Position numbers and translations under genes: made by a program. Shown piece after piece: positions 48,031 through 57,600 of a stretch of DNA of 64,000 nt. The DNA lies in contig NZ_CP107995.1 of NCBI RefSeq assembly GCF_036116635.1, positions 7,130,001 through 7,194,000 on the forward strand. The letters are read 5' to 3'. This stretch comes from Amycolatopsis sp. NBC_00345 (GTDB lineage Bacteria; Actinomycetota; Actinomycetes; Mycobacteriales; Pseudonocardiaceae). How positions within the stretch are numbered: position 1 is the stretch's first letter; each line of letters begins with the position of its first letter. The notes below the pieces were generated by a model. The model saw only the letters and a program-made list of their open reading frames with translations, was not told where the DNA came from and made no database searches.

Positions 48031-50271
48031 ATGCCCGCGACCTCATTGGCGGACTGGCTGCGTGCGGAATCCGACGACGCACTGGCCGAGCTCCTGCGCA
48101 CGCGTCGCGACCTGTCGACCCCGCCGCCGTCCGACAGCACCGTGCTGGCCACCCGCGCCGGCACGCCGGGCTCCGTCGCGCGCGCCTGCGAAGACCTGGA
48201 CACACGCACGCTCGCGGTGCTCGACGCACTGCTGGTGGCCGGGGCCGACGCGGCGCCGGCGCCGCTGGCCGAGGTGAGCGCGCTGGTCGGCGCCGACGTC
48301 ACGGACGCGCTGGCGCGGCTGCGTGCCCGTGCGCTGGTGTGGGGCGCGGATGACGAACTGCGAGTGCCGCCGTCGGCGCGCGACGCGCTGGGGCCGTTCC
48401 CCGCGGGGCTGGGCTCGCCGTCTCCGGCGCTGGCCGCCACGGACGTCGCCGCGCGGCTGGCCGAGATCGGCGACGACGAACGGGCGGTGCTGGCCAAGCT
48501 CGCGGCGGGACCGCCGATCGGCCGCACCCGCGACGCGAGTTTCGACGTCCCGCTCAGCGAAGCCACCACCCCCGTGCAGAAGCTGCTGGCCCGGGGCCTG
48601 CTGCTGCGGCGTGACGACCAGACCGTCGAGCTGCCGCGTGAGCTGGGGCTGCAGCTGCGGGGCGGCGCCGCGTTCGACCCCGTGACGCTCACCGAGCCCG
48701 AGCTGCCCGTCCATCCACACCGGACAGTCACTGTGGACGAGACCGCGGCCGGTGAGGCGATGGAGTTCCTGCGCCAGACCGAGACGCTGCTGCGCTCGTG
48801 GTCGGCGGTGCCGGCGCCGGTGCTGAAGGCCGGCGGCCTCGGCGTGCGTGAGCTGCGGAAACTGGCCAAGGACCTGGACGTCGACGAGGCGCGGGCCATG
48901 CTGGTGGCCGAGCTGGCCGTCGGCGCCGGGCTGGTCGCCGACAGCGAGACGACGGCACCGGAGTGGGTGCCGACCACGCTCACCGACTCCTGGCTCGCGT
49001 CGCCGACGGTGCAGCGCTGGATGACGCTGGCCCAGGCGTGGCTCGAACTGCCGCGGCTGCCCGGGCTCGCCGGCGGCCGGGACGCGAAGGACAAGCCGAT
49101 CGCGCCGCTGTCCGAGGAGCCGCGGCGGCCGCTGGCGCCGGTGGCCCGGCGACGGGTGCTGATGGCGCTCGCGCAGCTGCCGTCCGGCGCCGGGGTGAAG
49201 AGCGTCGACGAGCTGGTGGCCGTGCTCGCGTGGCGCGCGCCGCGGCGGGGCGGGCGGCTGCGCGACGAGACCGTGCGCTGGACCATGGCGGAGGCGACCG
49301 CGCTCGGCCTCGTCGGGCTGGGCGGGCTGACGTCCACGACCCGGCTGCTGCTGGAGGACGACCGCCCGGGCGCCGTCGAGGCGATGCACGACGCGCTGCC
49401 CGCGCCGGTCAGCCACGTGCTGGTGCAGGCGGACCTGACGGTTGTCGCGCCGGGCCCGCTGGAGCCCGAGCTGGCGGCGGACATGGCGGCGGTGGCGGAC
49501 GTCGAGTCGGCCGGGCACGCCACGGTCTACCGCGTCACGGAGACCTCGGTGCGCCGCGCGCTCGACACCGGACGCACGGCGGACGAGCTGCACGCGCTGT
49601 TCCGCGCGAAGTCCGCGACACCCGTGCCGCAGGGCCTGACCTACCTGATCGACGACGTCGCCCGCCGCCACGGCCGGCTCCGCGGCGGCGCGGCGGCCTC
49701 GTTCCTGCGCTGCGACGACGAGGCCCTGCTCGCCGAGGTGCTCGCCAACCCGGTCGCGGCGGAGTACGACCTGCGGATGATCGCGTCGACCGTCCTGATC
49801 AGCTCCGCGCCGCTCGGCGAAGTGCTGGAAGCGTTGCGGTCAGCGGGTTTCGCGCCCGCGGCGGAGGGACCGGACGGACGGGTGGTCGACATCCGGCCGA
49901 GCGGCCGCCGTCTCCCCGCGCGTGCCCGCGCCGCCCGCGCCCGCCCGGGCGAGCAGGCAGTGCTGTCGGAGGATCAGGCGTCGAGGATCGTCTCGAACCT
50001 GCGCGCGGGCGACGCGGCTTCAGCGCGACGTCGCGGCTCCGCCGTGAGCGCGCCGACCGGCGGCGGCGCGGACACTTCGGCGACGCTGGAACTGCTGTCC
50101 CGCGCGACCCTCGAACGCCGTGAGGTGTGGATCGGCTTCGTCGACTCGCGCGGCACGGCCAGCCAACGCGTGGTGCGCCCGGTGCGCGTCGGCGGTGGCG
50201 TGCTGGAGGGCACGGACCACGAGCGGTATCCGTTGCACCGCATCACTTCCGCCGCGATCGTCGAAGACTGA
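48031..50271 (+). CDS. Helicase-associated (XPB/Ssl2-partner) protein with WYL-like C-terminus
   Basis: 746 residues starting MPATSLADWLRAESDDALAELLRTRRDL, the usual opening of this actinobacterial family. Long Leu/Ala-rich helical repeats are followed by the helicase-C_3-type region (SHVLVQADLTVVAPGPLEPELAADMAAVADVESAGHATVYRVTETSVRRALDTG). A WYL-like sheet closes it (VWIGFVDSRGTASQRVVRPVRV...HRITSAAIVED). Its M. tuberculosis counterpart (Rv0862c, from memory) sits beside the XPB helicase gene, which is not in this window. It is thought to assist DNA repair or RNA polymerase-linked helicase action; this is unproven. Confidence 0.83.
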   Translation: MPATSLADWLRAESDDALAELLRTRRDLSTPPPSDSTVLATRAGTPGSVARACEDLDTRTLAVLDALLVAGADAAPAPLAEVSALVGADVTDALARLRARALVWGADDELRVPPSARDALGPFPAGLGSPSPALAATDVAARLAEIGDDERAVLAKLAAGPPIGRTRDASFDVPLSEATTPVQKLLARGLLLRRDDQTVELPRELGLQLRGGAAFDPVTLTEPELPVHPHRTVTVDETAAGEAMEFLRQTETLLRSWSAVPAPVLKAGGLGVRELRKLAKDLDVDEARAMLVAELAVGAGLVADSETTAPEWVPTTLTDSWLASPTVQRWMTLAQAWLELPRLPGLAGGRDAKDKPIAPLSEEPRRPLAPVARRRVLMALAQLPSGAGVKSVDELVAVLAWRAPRRGGRLRDETVRWTMAEATALGLVGLGGLTSTTRLLLEDDRPGAVEAMHDALPAPVSHVLVQADLTVVAPGPLEPELAADMAAVADVESAGHATVYRVTETSVRRALDTGRTADELHALFRAKSATPVPQGLTYLIDDVARRHGRLRGGAAASFLRCDDEALLAEVLANPVAAEYDLRMIASTVLISSAPLGEVLEALRSAGFAPAAEGPDGRVVDIRPSGRRLPARARAARARPGEQAVLSEDQASRIVSNLRAGDAASARRRGSAVSAPTGGGADTSATLELLSRATLERREVWIGFVDSRGTASQRVVRPVRVGGGVLEGTDHERYPLHRITSAAIVED

Positions 50272-50278
50272 CCGTGGT

Positions 50279-51976
50279 CTAGAGGGCGCGGAGGCCCTGC
50301 AGGACGCGTTCCATGAACTCACGCGACGAGCGGTCGCCGAGGATCAGCTCCGTCTGGTGGATCAGCACGAGGCCGAGGTCGGACATGTCGCCGACCAGCA
50401 CCTTGACCACGCCGAGTGGCAGGCGCAGGTGCGCGGCGATCTCGGCGACCGAGCGGGTGTCCAGGCAGAGGTCGCAGATCCGGCGGTGCTCGATCGACCG
50501 GACGCCCCGGTAACGGCGGCCGTCGTCGCTGGTGGAGACGAGCGCCTCGAGCGCGAGGTTGTGGTCGGACCGGGTGCGGCCGCCGGTCCGGGCGTACGGG
50601 CGGACCCGGGAACGGGCCGGCTTGGCCGGTGCGCCCACGGCGGGTTCGAAGGCGGGCTCCGCGGCGGGGGTGAAGGCGGGCTCGCGTGCCCAATCCTGTT
50701 CCGCGGCAGGCACGAAGGCAGACTGGCCGGTGTGCCCGGCCGGCTCGAAGCCGGGTTCCGCAGCGTGTGAGAAGGCGGGCTGCGCTGTGTGGCCGGCGGG
50801 CTCGGCTGCCCAATCCTCTTCTGCGGCGGGGGTGAAGGCGGGCCGGCCGGTGTGGCCGGCGGGCTCGGCTGCCCAATCCTCTTCTGCGGCAAGGAATTCC
50901 GGCTGCGCGGGGTCCGGTTCGGACTGCCACTCGGGCTCGGCGGCGTGGGCATGCCGGCCGCCGCGGGGAGCGGGCTGCCAGTCCTGGTCGGCGGCTTCGG
51001 TCTCGGACCAGTCGCGGGCCGCGTCGGCTTCGGACCATTCGGTTTCCGCGGGTGCCGGGGACTCGGGGTCCGCCAGGCGGTGCTGGGCGTAACGACCGGT
51101 ATCGGGCTCGGCGTCATACGGCTCGTAGCCGTACGCGGGCGCGGGCCGGTACGCGGAGTCGGGCGGGGCCGAGTGGTAGTCCGTCTCGGCCGCGGTCTGC
51201 TGGTAACCGGAGTCGTAGGCGGCCGGCTGGTAACCGGGCTGCTCGTAGCCCGGGGTGGCGGGCGCCTGCTGGTAGCCCGAGTCGTACGGGGACCGCTCGT
51301 ACGCGGGCTGCTCGTACCGGGTGTCGTATGCAGGCTGCTCGTACCCGGCGTCGCGAGCGGGACGGTCGTACCCGGTGTCGTGCGCAGGCTGGGCGTACCC
51401 GGTGTCGTGCGCTTCCTGCTGAGGAGCGGAGCGGCGACGGGCGGGCTGGTAGTCCTCGAAAGACGGGCGCTCGCGAGGGGCCTCGTCGTAGGCGGCCGAG
51501 CGGTGGCCGGACCGCGCGGGGCGGCGACGGTCGTCCGCCGGCGGCGCCGGGTACCCGGCGGGACGGCTCGCGGCGGCGTGCCCGGACGGCGCGGAATGGC
51601 CCGGCTGCGCGGCATAGCCGGACGGTGCAGAGTGACCGGACTGTGTGGCATGCCCGGACGGCGCGGCGTAATGCCCGGTGTCCTGGACGACCGAGCCGGT
51701 GTCCTGGTCCTCCGCCCGGTGGCCGGACTCGCCGTCGTCCTGCCAGGTGCGGCCTTCGTCGTCGTAGTAGTCCGAGGCGCCGGCCCATTCGGCGGCTTCC
51801 GGGGCTTCGTAGGGCTCCACCGGTGGCGGCGGGGTACTCGGGCGACGGTGCGGCAGCATCGTCTTCAAGGTGCTCAGCTCGTAGTGGCTGGGCGAGTCGA
51901 ACGACTCCCGGTCGGTGCCGCGGTGGAGCGCGTCCCAGGCCCCAGTGTCGCTCTCGCCGAATCCCGAGATCTTCAT
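50279..51976 (-). CDS. DUF742 protein with about 440-residue repetitive N-terminus
   Basis: 565 residues. The last about 115 residues are a standard DUF742/CvnC domain: VRPYARTGGRTRSDHNLALEALVSTS, HRRICDLCLDTRSVAEIAAHLRLPLGVVKVLVGDMSDLGLV and FMERVLQGLRAL. The preceding 440 residues are disordered, with two repeat types: Tyr/Gln/Pro units like DTGYEQPAYDT (about 190-290) and about 21-residue units like EEDWAAEPAGHTGRPAFTPA (about 370-435). Known DUF742 proteins are usually 120-250 residues, so this one is exceptionally long. It follows a roadblock gene by three bases, without a kinase or GTPase partner. Confidence 0.85.
   Translation of the reverse strand: MKISGFGESDTGAWDALHRGTDRESFDSPSHYELSTLKTMLPHRRPSTPPPPVEPYEAPEAAEWAGASDYYDDEGRTWQDDGESGHRAEDQDTGSVVQDTGHYAAPSGHATQSGHSAPSGYAAQPGHSAPSGHAAASRPAGYPAPPADDRRRPARSGHRSAAYDEAPRERPSFEDYQPARRRSAPQQEAHDTGYAQPAHDTGYDRPARDAGYEQPAYDTRYEQPAYERSPYDSGYQQAPATPGYEQPGYQPAAYDSGYQQTAAETDYHSAPPDSAYRPAPAYGYEPYDAEPDTGRYAQHRLADPESPAPAETEWSEADAARDWSETEAADQDWQPAPRGGRHAHAAEPEWQSEPDPAQPEFLAAEEDWAAEPAGHTGRPAFTPAAEEDWAAEPAGHTAQPAFSHAAEPGFEPAGHTGQSAFVPAAEQDWAREPAFTPAAEPAFEPAVGAPAKPARSRVRPYARTGGRTRSDHNLALEALVSTSDDGRRYRGVRSIEHRRICDLCLDTRSVAEIAAHLRLPLGVVKVLVGDMSDLGLVLIHQTELILGDRSSREFMERVLQGLRAL
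50787..50888. repeat. 63-bp in-frame tandem repeat inside the DUF742 gene
   Basis: The segment beginning GTGTGGCCGGCGGGCTCGGC at 50787 recurs almost unchanged at 50850, a 63-base (21-codon) period. Near-identical DNA at a multiple of three suggests recent expansion. Confidence 0.85.
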
Positions 51977-51979
51977 CTA

Positions 51980-52408
51980 CTAACCACGCACCCCGCCCTG
52001 GAGCTGGGCGCGCAGTTCCGGGGTGAGCTGCTCGCCGACGCGTTCCACGAGCAGCGTCATCTCGTACGCGACCGTGCCGATGTCACAGGTCGGCGCGGCC
52101 AGCACCGCCAGCGACGAGCCGTCGGAGACCGACATGAGGAACAGGTACCCGCGCTCCATCTCGACCACGGTCTGGTTCACCCCGCCCGCCTCGAAGCAGC
52201 GGGCCGCGCCCTGGGTCAGGCTGATCAGGCCCGAGGCGACCGCGGAGAGCTGTTCGGCCCGTTCCTGCGGCAATCCCTCGGACGGCGCGAGCAACAGACC
52301 GTCGGCCGACACCAGCACCCCGTGCGCGGCGCCGGGCACCCGGCGCACGAAGTCCGTGATCAGCCAGCCGAACGTGAGCTGGCCCTCTTCCTGGCCGGAC
52401 ACGGTCAC
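51980..52408 (-). CDS. Roadblock/LC7-domain protein (second conservon set)
   Basis: 142 residues from a GTG four bases after AAGGAGG. It is the CvnB-type roadblock: WLITDFVRRVPGAAHGVLVSADGLLLAPSEGLP, AEQLSAVASGLISLTQGAARCF, YLFLMSVSDGSSLAVLAAPTCDIGTVAYEMTLLVERVGEQL. Such proteins act as GTPase-activating or scaffold partners of the CvnD GTPase. It is about 60% like the copy at 54192 by eye. It is paired with the long DUF742 gene. Confidence 0.9.
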   Translation of the reverse strand: MTVSGQEEGQLTFGWLITDFVRRVPGAAHGVLVSADGLLLAPSEGLPQERAEQLSAVASGLISLTQGAARCFEAGGVNQTVVEMERGYLFLMSVSDGSSLAVLAAPTCDIGTVAYEMTLLVERVGEQLTPELRAQLQGGVRG

Positions 52409-52693
52409 TGTCCCTCCTTGCTGCCGCAGCTGCCGAACCGGAAAACCGCCGCTCGCCATGATCACGGCCCACCCGTGAAGATGCCGTTCCCAGCGTATTC
52501 ACCTGGCCGACGGTGTCGAGTCCCGCCGGTCGAAGTGGTGCGCACCGTACGTACTCAGCCGAGTGCGTACCGCGTGGACCCCCACGGGATCACGCCTTCG
52601 TGGGTCACTCCGTGGTGACACCGGTTGCCTCGCGCGGTGGGGTGTCCGCGCAGGTCACCGACGTTCCGACCGGCCGGTCCGGCCTGGTCGGCC
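52409..52693. promoter_or_regulatory. Intergenic region with the promoter of the second roadblock gene
   Basis: No gene is seen here. It follows the terminator-like hairpin at 52694-52736 and must contain the start of transcription for the roadblock-DUF742 pair. No clear -35/-10 pair stands out. Confidence 0.4.
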
Positions 52694-52736
52694 CCGGCCG
52701 CGGTGAGCCGGGTCCAGTGGACCCGGTCGCGGCCGG
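52694..52736 (-). terminator. Double-stem hairpin closing the main conservon
   Basis: CCGGCCGC/GCGGCCGG outer arms enclose a second stem CCGGGTCC/GGACCCGG with loop AGT, 78 bases beyond the GTPase stop on the minus strand. Confidence 0.75.
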
Positions 52737-52813
52737 AGACACCACTCCCCGAAGCGGGTGAAGCCCGTCGAGTTCACTCCAACGGCCGCATCCCACTGGC
52801 GGGTACTCCGGTT

Positions 52814-53422
52814 CTAGCCCGCCCTCAGTGCCGAGTCGTGGGCGATGGCGTGCTGCACGACCGAGATCAGCACCTGCTTGGCCGAGTCCCGCTCACGCGC
52901 GTCACACGCCATGATCGGCACCGACGGGGAGATCGTCAGCGCGTGCCGCACGTCCTCGATCTGGTGGTGCAGCAACCGATCGAAACAGTTGATCGCGACC
53001 ACGTACGGCAGCTTCCGGTTCTCGAAGAAGTCGATCGAGGGGAACGCGTCGGCCAGCCGCCGCGTGTCCACCAGGACCACCGCCCCGATCGCGCCGACCG
53101 CGAGGTCGTCCCACATGAACCAGAACCGGTGCTGGCCCGGCGTGCCGAACACGTACAGGACGAGGTCCGAGTCGAGTGAGATCCGGCCGAAGTCCATGGC
53201 GACCGTGGTGGTCGTCTTGTTCGGCGTGGCGGAAGTGTCGTCGTGCCCGACACTCGCCTCGGTCATCATGGCCTCGGTGGTCAGCGGGTCGATCTCCGAG
53301 ATCGCCCCGACCATCGTTGTCTTGCCCGAACCGAACCCACCCGCGACCACGATCTTGGCCGACGAGGTCGGACCGGTCACCTGCGGTGTGTTCGCGTCGG
53401 AGTCAAATTCTCCGAAGCCCAC
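52814..53422 (-). CDS. Conservon small GTPase (CvnD-like)
   Basis: 202 residues from GTG, overlapping the DUF742 gene by 20 bases. P-loop VVAGGFGSGKTT, switch-region TTTTVAMDFGRI, the G3-like FGTPGQHRFWFMWDD and the G4-like NCFDRL are present, with a C-terminal SAKQVLISVVQHAI. These Ras/Rop-like GTPases form a signalling module with the kinase, roadblock and DUF742 proteins, comparable to eukaryotic G-protein complexes at the membrane. It is the last gene of the conservon. Confidence 0.93.
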   Translation of the reverse strand: MGFGEFDSDANTPQVTGPTSSAKIVVAGGFGSGKTTMVGAISEIDPLTTEAMMTEASVGHDDTSATPNKTTTTVAMDFGRISLDSDLVLYVFGTPGQHRFWFMWDDLAVGAIGAVVLVDTRRLADAFPSIDFFENRKLPYVVAINCFDRLLHHQIEDVRHALTISPSVPIMACDARERDSAKQVLISVVQHAIAHDSALRAG

Positions 53423-54164
53423 TGAGCACCCTTTCCATGAACTCGATACTCGGGCGGTCGCCCACGGCGGTGTCGCTGGTCGAGTGCACCAGCACCAGGC
53501 CGAGCCCCGCCACGTCACCAATCAGCACTCGCACCACGCCGAGCGGCAGCCGCAGCAGCGCCGCCACCTCGGCCACGGAACGGGTGTCGAGACACAGATC
53601 GCAGATCGACCGGTGCTCGGGCACGCGCACGCGGTCGAGCACGCGCCCCTGCTCGCTGGTCGAGATCAACGCCTCGATCGCGAGGTCGTACGTCGGCTTC
53701 GTCCGGCCGCGGGTCCGGAAGTACGGCCGGACCAGTCCGGACGTCTCGACCTCGGCCACCGGCGGCTCGGCGGACGCCTGCATCGGCAGTGCGGCCGCCA
53801 GCTCGTTCGACGACGGCCCGGGAGAGCCGTCCTGCTCCGCGCTGAACGCCGCGAACTCGGCGGAGTCGTACAGCGGCCCGCTGGCCCCGCCGAACAGCTC
53901 GGCTCCCGGGCCGCCCAGCAGGCGGTCGCGGTAACCGGGCACGCCCGTGACGTCCGGTCCCTGCCCGGCATTGCTGTCGGTCAGCCAGTTCGGCGGCTCA
54001 CGCACCGGATCCGAGTCCGACCCCTGGACGCGGCGGGCCCGCCATTCGCGGTCGACCCGGTCGCGGAAGGACTTCCAGTCCTCCCGCCCGTCGTCCCGCT
54101 CGGCCCACCCGCCGGTGAAGTCGTCACCGAGCCGGCCATCGCCCCTCAAGCGCCCGTCGTCCAC
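53403..54164 (-). CDS. DUF742 protein (CvnC-like)
   Basis: 253 residues. The N-terminal 135 residues are Asp/Arg-rich and disordered; the C-terminal DUF742 domain reads VRPYFRTRGRTKPTYDLAIEALISTS, HRSICDLCLDTRSVAEVAALLRLPLGVVRVLIGDVAGLGLVLVH, and FMERVLSGLRRI. The fold is winged-helix-like. It lies between the roadblock and GTPase genes, with 27 bases before and a 20-base overlap after. Confidence 0.92.
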   Translation of the reverse strand: MDDGRLRGDGRLGDDFTGGWAERDDGREDWKSFRDRVDREWRARRVQGSDSDPVREPPNWLTDSNAGQGPDVTGVPGYRDRLLGGPGAELFGGASGPLYDSAEFAAFSAEQDGSPGPSSNELAAALPMQASAEPPVAEVETSGLVRPYFRTRGRTKPTYDLAIEALISTSEQGRVLDRVRVPEHRSICDLCLDTRSVAEVAALLRLPLGVVRVLIGDVAGLGLVLVHSTSDTAVGDRPSIEFMERVLSGLRRI

Positions 54165-54191
54165 GGTCTGCTCCTGAAGTTCCCGGCCCGC

Positions 54192-54668
54192 CTAGCGGCG
54201 GACCGCCGAGCCCTGCAGTTGCGCACGCATCTCCGGGGTCAGCTGCTGGCCGACCCGTTCGACGAGCAGGGTCATCTCGTACACCACCAAACCGATGTCG
54301 CTCTCCGGCGAGCCCAGCACCGCGAGGCACGATCCGTCGGAAACCGACATCAGGAAGAGGAAGCCGTTGGCCATTTCGACCACGGTCTGCGCGACCGGGC
54401 CGCCTTCGAACACTTTCGCCGCTCCGCGCGCCAGGCTGGTCAGCCCCGACGCGACCGCCGCCAGCTGGTCGGCCCGGTCCTTCGGCAGGCCGCGCGAGGC
54501 GGCCAGCAGGAGCCCGTCCGCCGAGACGACGACCGCGTGGGCCGCACCCGGCACCCGGTGCACGAAGTCCGTGATCAGCCACGCGAAGCTACCCGCCGCG
54601 CCGCCTGCCGCCCTGCCGTTCGGCTGCGCCGAGCCGCCTCCCGGCTGCACTGCACCCGCCCGTGTCAC
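54192..54668 (-). CDS. Roadblock/LC7-domain protein (CvnB-like)
   Basis: 158 residues from a GTG that overlaps the kinase stop (GTGA) and follows GAGGAG. A Gly/Ala/Gln-rich opening precedes the roadblock fold: WLITDFVHRVPGAAHAVVVSADGLLLAASRGLP, GLTSLARGAAKVFEGG and FLFLMSVSDGSCLAVLGSPESDIGLVVYEMTLLVERVGQQL. It is the second member of the conservon and probably links the kinase to the GTPase. Confidence 0.92.
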   Translation of the reverse strand: MTRAGAVQPGGGSAQPNGRAAGGAAGSFAWLITDFVHRVPGAAHAVVVSADGLLLAASRGLPKDRADQLAAVASGLTSLARGAAKVFEGGPVAQTVVEMANGFLFLMSVSDGSCLAVLGSPESDIGLVVYEMTLLVERVGQQLTPEMRAQLQGSAVRR

Positions 54669-57600
54669 TGTCGCTCCTCACTGCTGTCGCTCAAGTACCC
54701 GGATCCACTCACCGGAACGCCGTCCTCGTCGAGCCTGTCGTCGGCCGGTCGGTCCTTCAACGCATGCCTCCCGGAGGTGTACCCACGCTGGAAGCTTGCC
54801 ATCCTGCTGCGAGCCGCGGAGGCCGAGCGGGTCATAGCACCCGTTCCGGGCAGCCCGGAGGTCGCGTCGGTGAAGGAATTGTGGGGCTCGGAGGATTCCG
54901 AGGGGCTGCCGATCGAACCCGGGACCAGGTACGCGTTGGGGACGCGCTTGGGCAACCCGGCCGTCGTCACCTCCTCGTTCTTGGCCTCGAGCAACGACTG
55001 CGCGGCCTGCCAGCCCTCGTCGGAGGCGCTGCTCCAGCTCTCGTCCGAGCCGTCGTCGGAACCAGGGTAGAGCGGCGTCGCCTCGATCGGTTCCTCCTGA
55101 CGGGGCTCGTGCGTGCCGTTGCTGCTCTCCGCCGCGACTCCGGTGACGGACGTGATGCTGTTGTCCGCCTCCGCGGGTGCCTCGGTCTTCGCCGGCATGG
55201 CCGTCAGGTCCTCGGCCAAGCCGGGCTCGCCGTCACCGCTCCCGTCACTGCCTTCGCTGAACCACCGCGAAAGCACCGACTGGTAGATCGGCAGCCGCCG
55301 GGTGGGCACGTCGTCCTCGAGGGCCGACGCGCCGTCGTCGGCGACGGGCTCCACCCGCTGGGGCTCCTCCGGCGCGAGGTACTTCGGCTCGCGCTTCGGC
55401 AGCACCAGCGGCGGGAACTCCGTCTCCGCCAGGCTCGCACCGTCTCCGTTGGGCTGCTGAGTGAGCGGCGCCAGGTCCTCCGCCGTCGGCCACGCCGGAG
55501 TGTCCGGGACCGGCATCTCCGGGCTGAGGAACGGCCCGGCGGCGCGGTTGCCCGCGACCAGGTCGTCGAGGCTGATCGGCTGGTCGAGCGGGACGAGCCC
55601 GCCGTTCGACGGCGCCGCGGGCGGAGGCGGCGGTGCCGACGGGGGCGGCGGCGTGGCTTCGGGTCCCCGGTCGATCGGCCGGTTGACCGGCGGGAAGCTC
55701 GGGTGCGACACCTCGTTGCGGTTGACCGGCGGCGGGGTGTGCCGCGGCGGCGGGGTGGCCACGCGGATCTGCGTGAGCAGCTCGGCCGGCACCACGACCC
55801 GGGCGATGACGCCGCCCTCGATGTCCTCGTTCTCGCGCAGCCGCACCTCGATGCCGTGGCGCTGGGCCAGGCGGGCGACCACGTACAGGCCCATCCGGCG
55901 GGTCACCGACACGTCCAGGTCCGGCGGGTCGGCCAGCCGCTGGTTGATCTCGGCGAGCCGGTCGTCCCCCATGCCCACGCCGTGGTCGGTGACCTGGATG
56001 GCGAGCGCCTTCTTGCGGGTGATGACGGCGCGGACGGTGACCTTCGTCTCAGGCTCGGAGAAGTAGGTCGCGTTGTCGAGCAGCTCCGCGAGCACGTGCA
56101 CGAGGTCGTGGATCGCGAGACCCTGCACCGCGACCTCGGGCACGATGCCGACCTCGATGCGGGCGTACTGCTCGATCTCCGAGACCGCGGCGCCGATCAC
56201 GTCCGCGGCCGGCACCGGCTTGGGCACGGACTTCGCCAGGCCGGCGCCCGAGAGCACCAGCAGCGACTCGCCGTTGCGGCGCAGCCGCGTGGCGAGGTGG
56301 TCGAGCTCGAACAGGCTGGCCAAGTGGTCCGGGTCCTGCTCGTCGGCCTCCAGCCGGTCGATCACGCCCAGCTGGCGCTCCACCAGCCGCTGCGAGCGGC
56401 GGGAGAGGTTCACGAAGATGCCGTTGACGTTCTCGCGCAGCAGTGCCTGTTCGGCGGCCATCTTGACGGCCTGCTCGTGGACCACGTCGAACGAGCGCGC
56501 CACCTCGCCGATCTCGTCGCGAGAGGTGACCGGCACCGGGGCGACCGCCCTCTTCGAGGCGTTGACCGGGTCCGGGTCGTCCAGGATGGCCTGCACCGTC
56601 TCCGGCAGCCGGGTGTAGGCGACGTCCAGCGCCGTCGTCCGCAGCACCCGGAGCGGGCGCAGCATCAGGCGGGCGATCACGAGCATCAGGATCAGCGCCG
56701 CGATCAGCGCGGCGAGCACGATCGCGCCGCCGACCCAGGCCGACTGCACGGCCTGGGAAGCCAGTCCGTCGGCCTGCGAGCGAAGCTGCGAAAGCAGGCT
56801 GCTCTCCACCGCGTGCAGCTTGTCCGCCGCGACAGTGCTGTCCTGACCGAGCTCAGTCGGGTTGATGTTGAGGGGCTGGCCCTGCTGCGCAAAGGAGAAG
56901 GAGGTGGTCTGGATCCGGCGCCGGTCGTCCACCTCCGGGCCCGAAACAGTGTCGTTGTACAGCTGGACCTGGTCGTCGGTGGCGTTCGCGAGGAACGCCG
57001 CGACCGACGCGTCACCACTGGCCTGCGAGGCCCGCGCCTCGTCGAGCAAGTCGCCGGGGAAGCCGTCGCGGAAGGCCGCGATCTCCACCGCCGCGTCACC
57101 GCGGACGACGAACTCCTTGGCCTCGCTGATCGACTGCGTGCTGTTGCCCAGCCGCAGCAGGTCCCGGTCGGTGACCGCGGTCGTCACCTCGCGGCCCAGC
57201 TGGATGAGCGAGTCGAGGATGGACGAATAGGTGTCGAGCGCCGCAACATCAGAATAAGAAGAGGTGCTGATCGCCGCGCGCAGCGGCTGCAGCGCGTCGA
57301 GGCGCTGGAGGCCGCGCGCGTAACGGTCGCTGGTGGCCTGGGTGTCGGTGTTCAGGCCGACGACGGCGTTGCGCAGGTCGTCGACGTCACGGTCGACCTT
57401 CGCCATCTGCGCGTCGAGGCCGGTCTGACGGAGCGTGTCGCCGGACGAGAGCCGGGCGACGGCGAGCGCGCGCTCGCCCTGCAGGTCGTGGACCACGGTG
57501 GTGACCTTGACCGCGAAGGCGACCTGGTCGGCGGTGTGGCCGAACTGCACCGTCTCGCGGATGTTGTCCACCACGCGCAGGGAGCCCAGCACCAGCGCGG

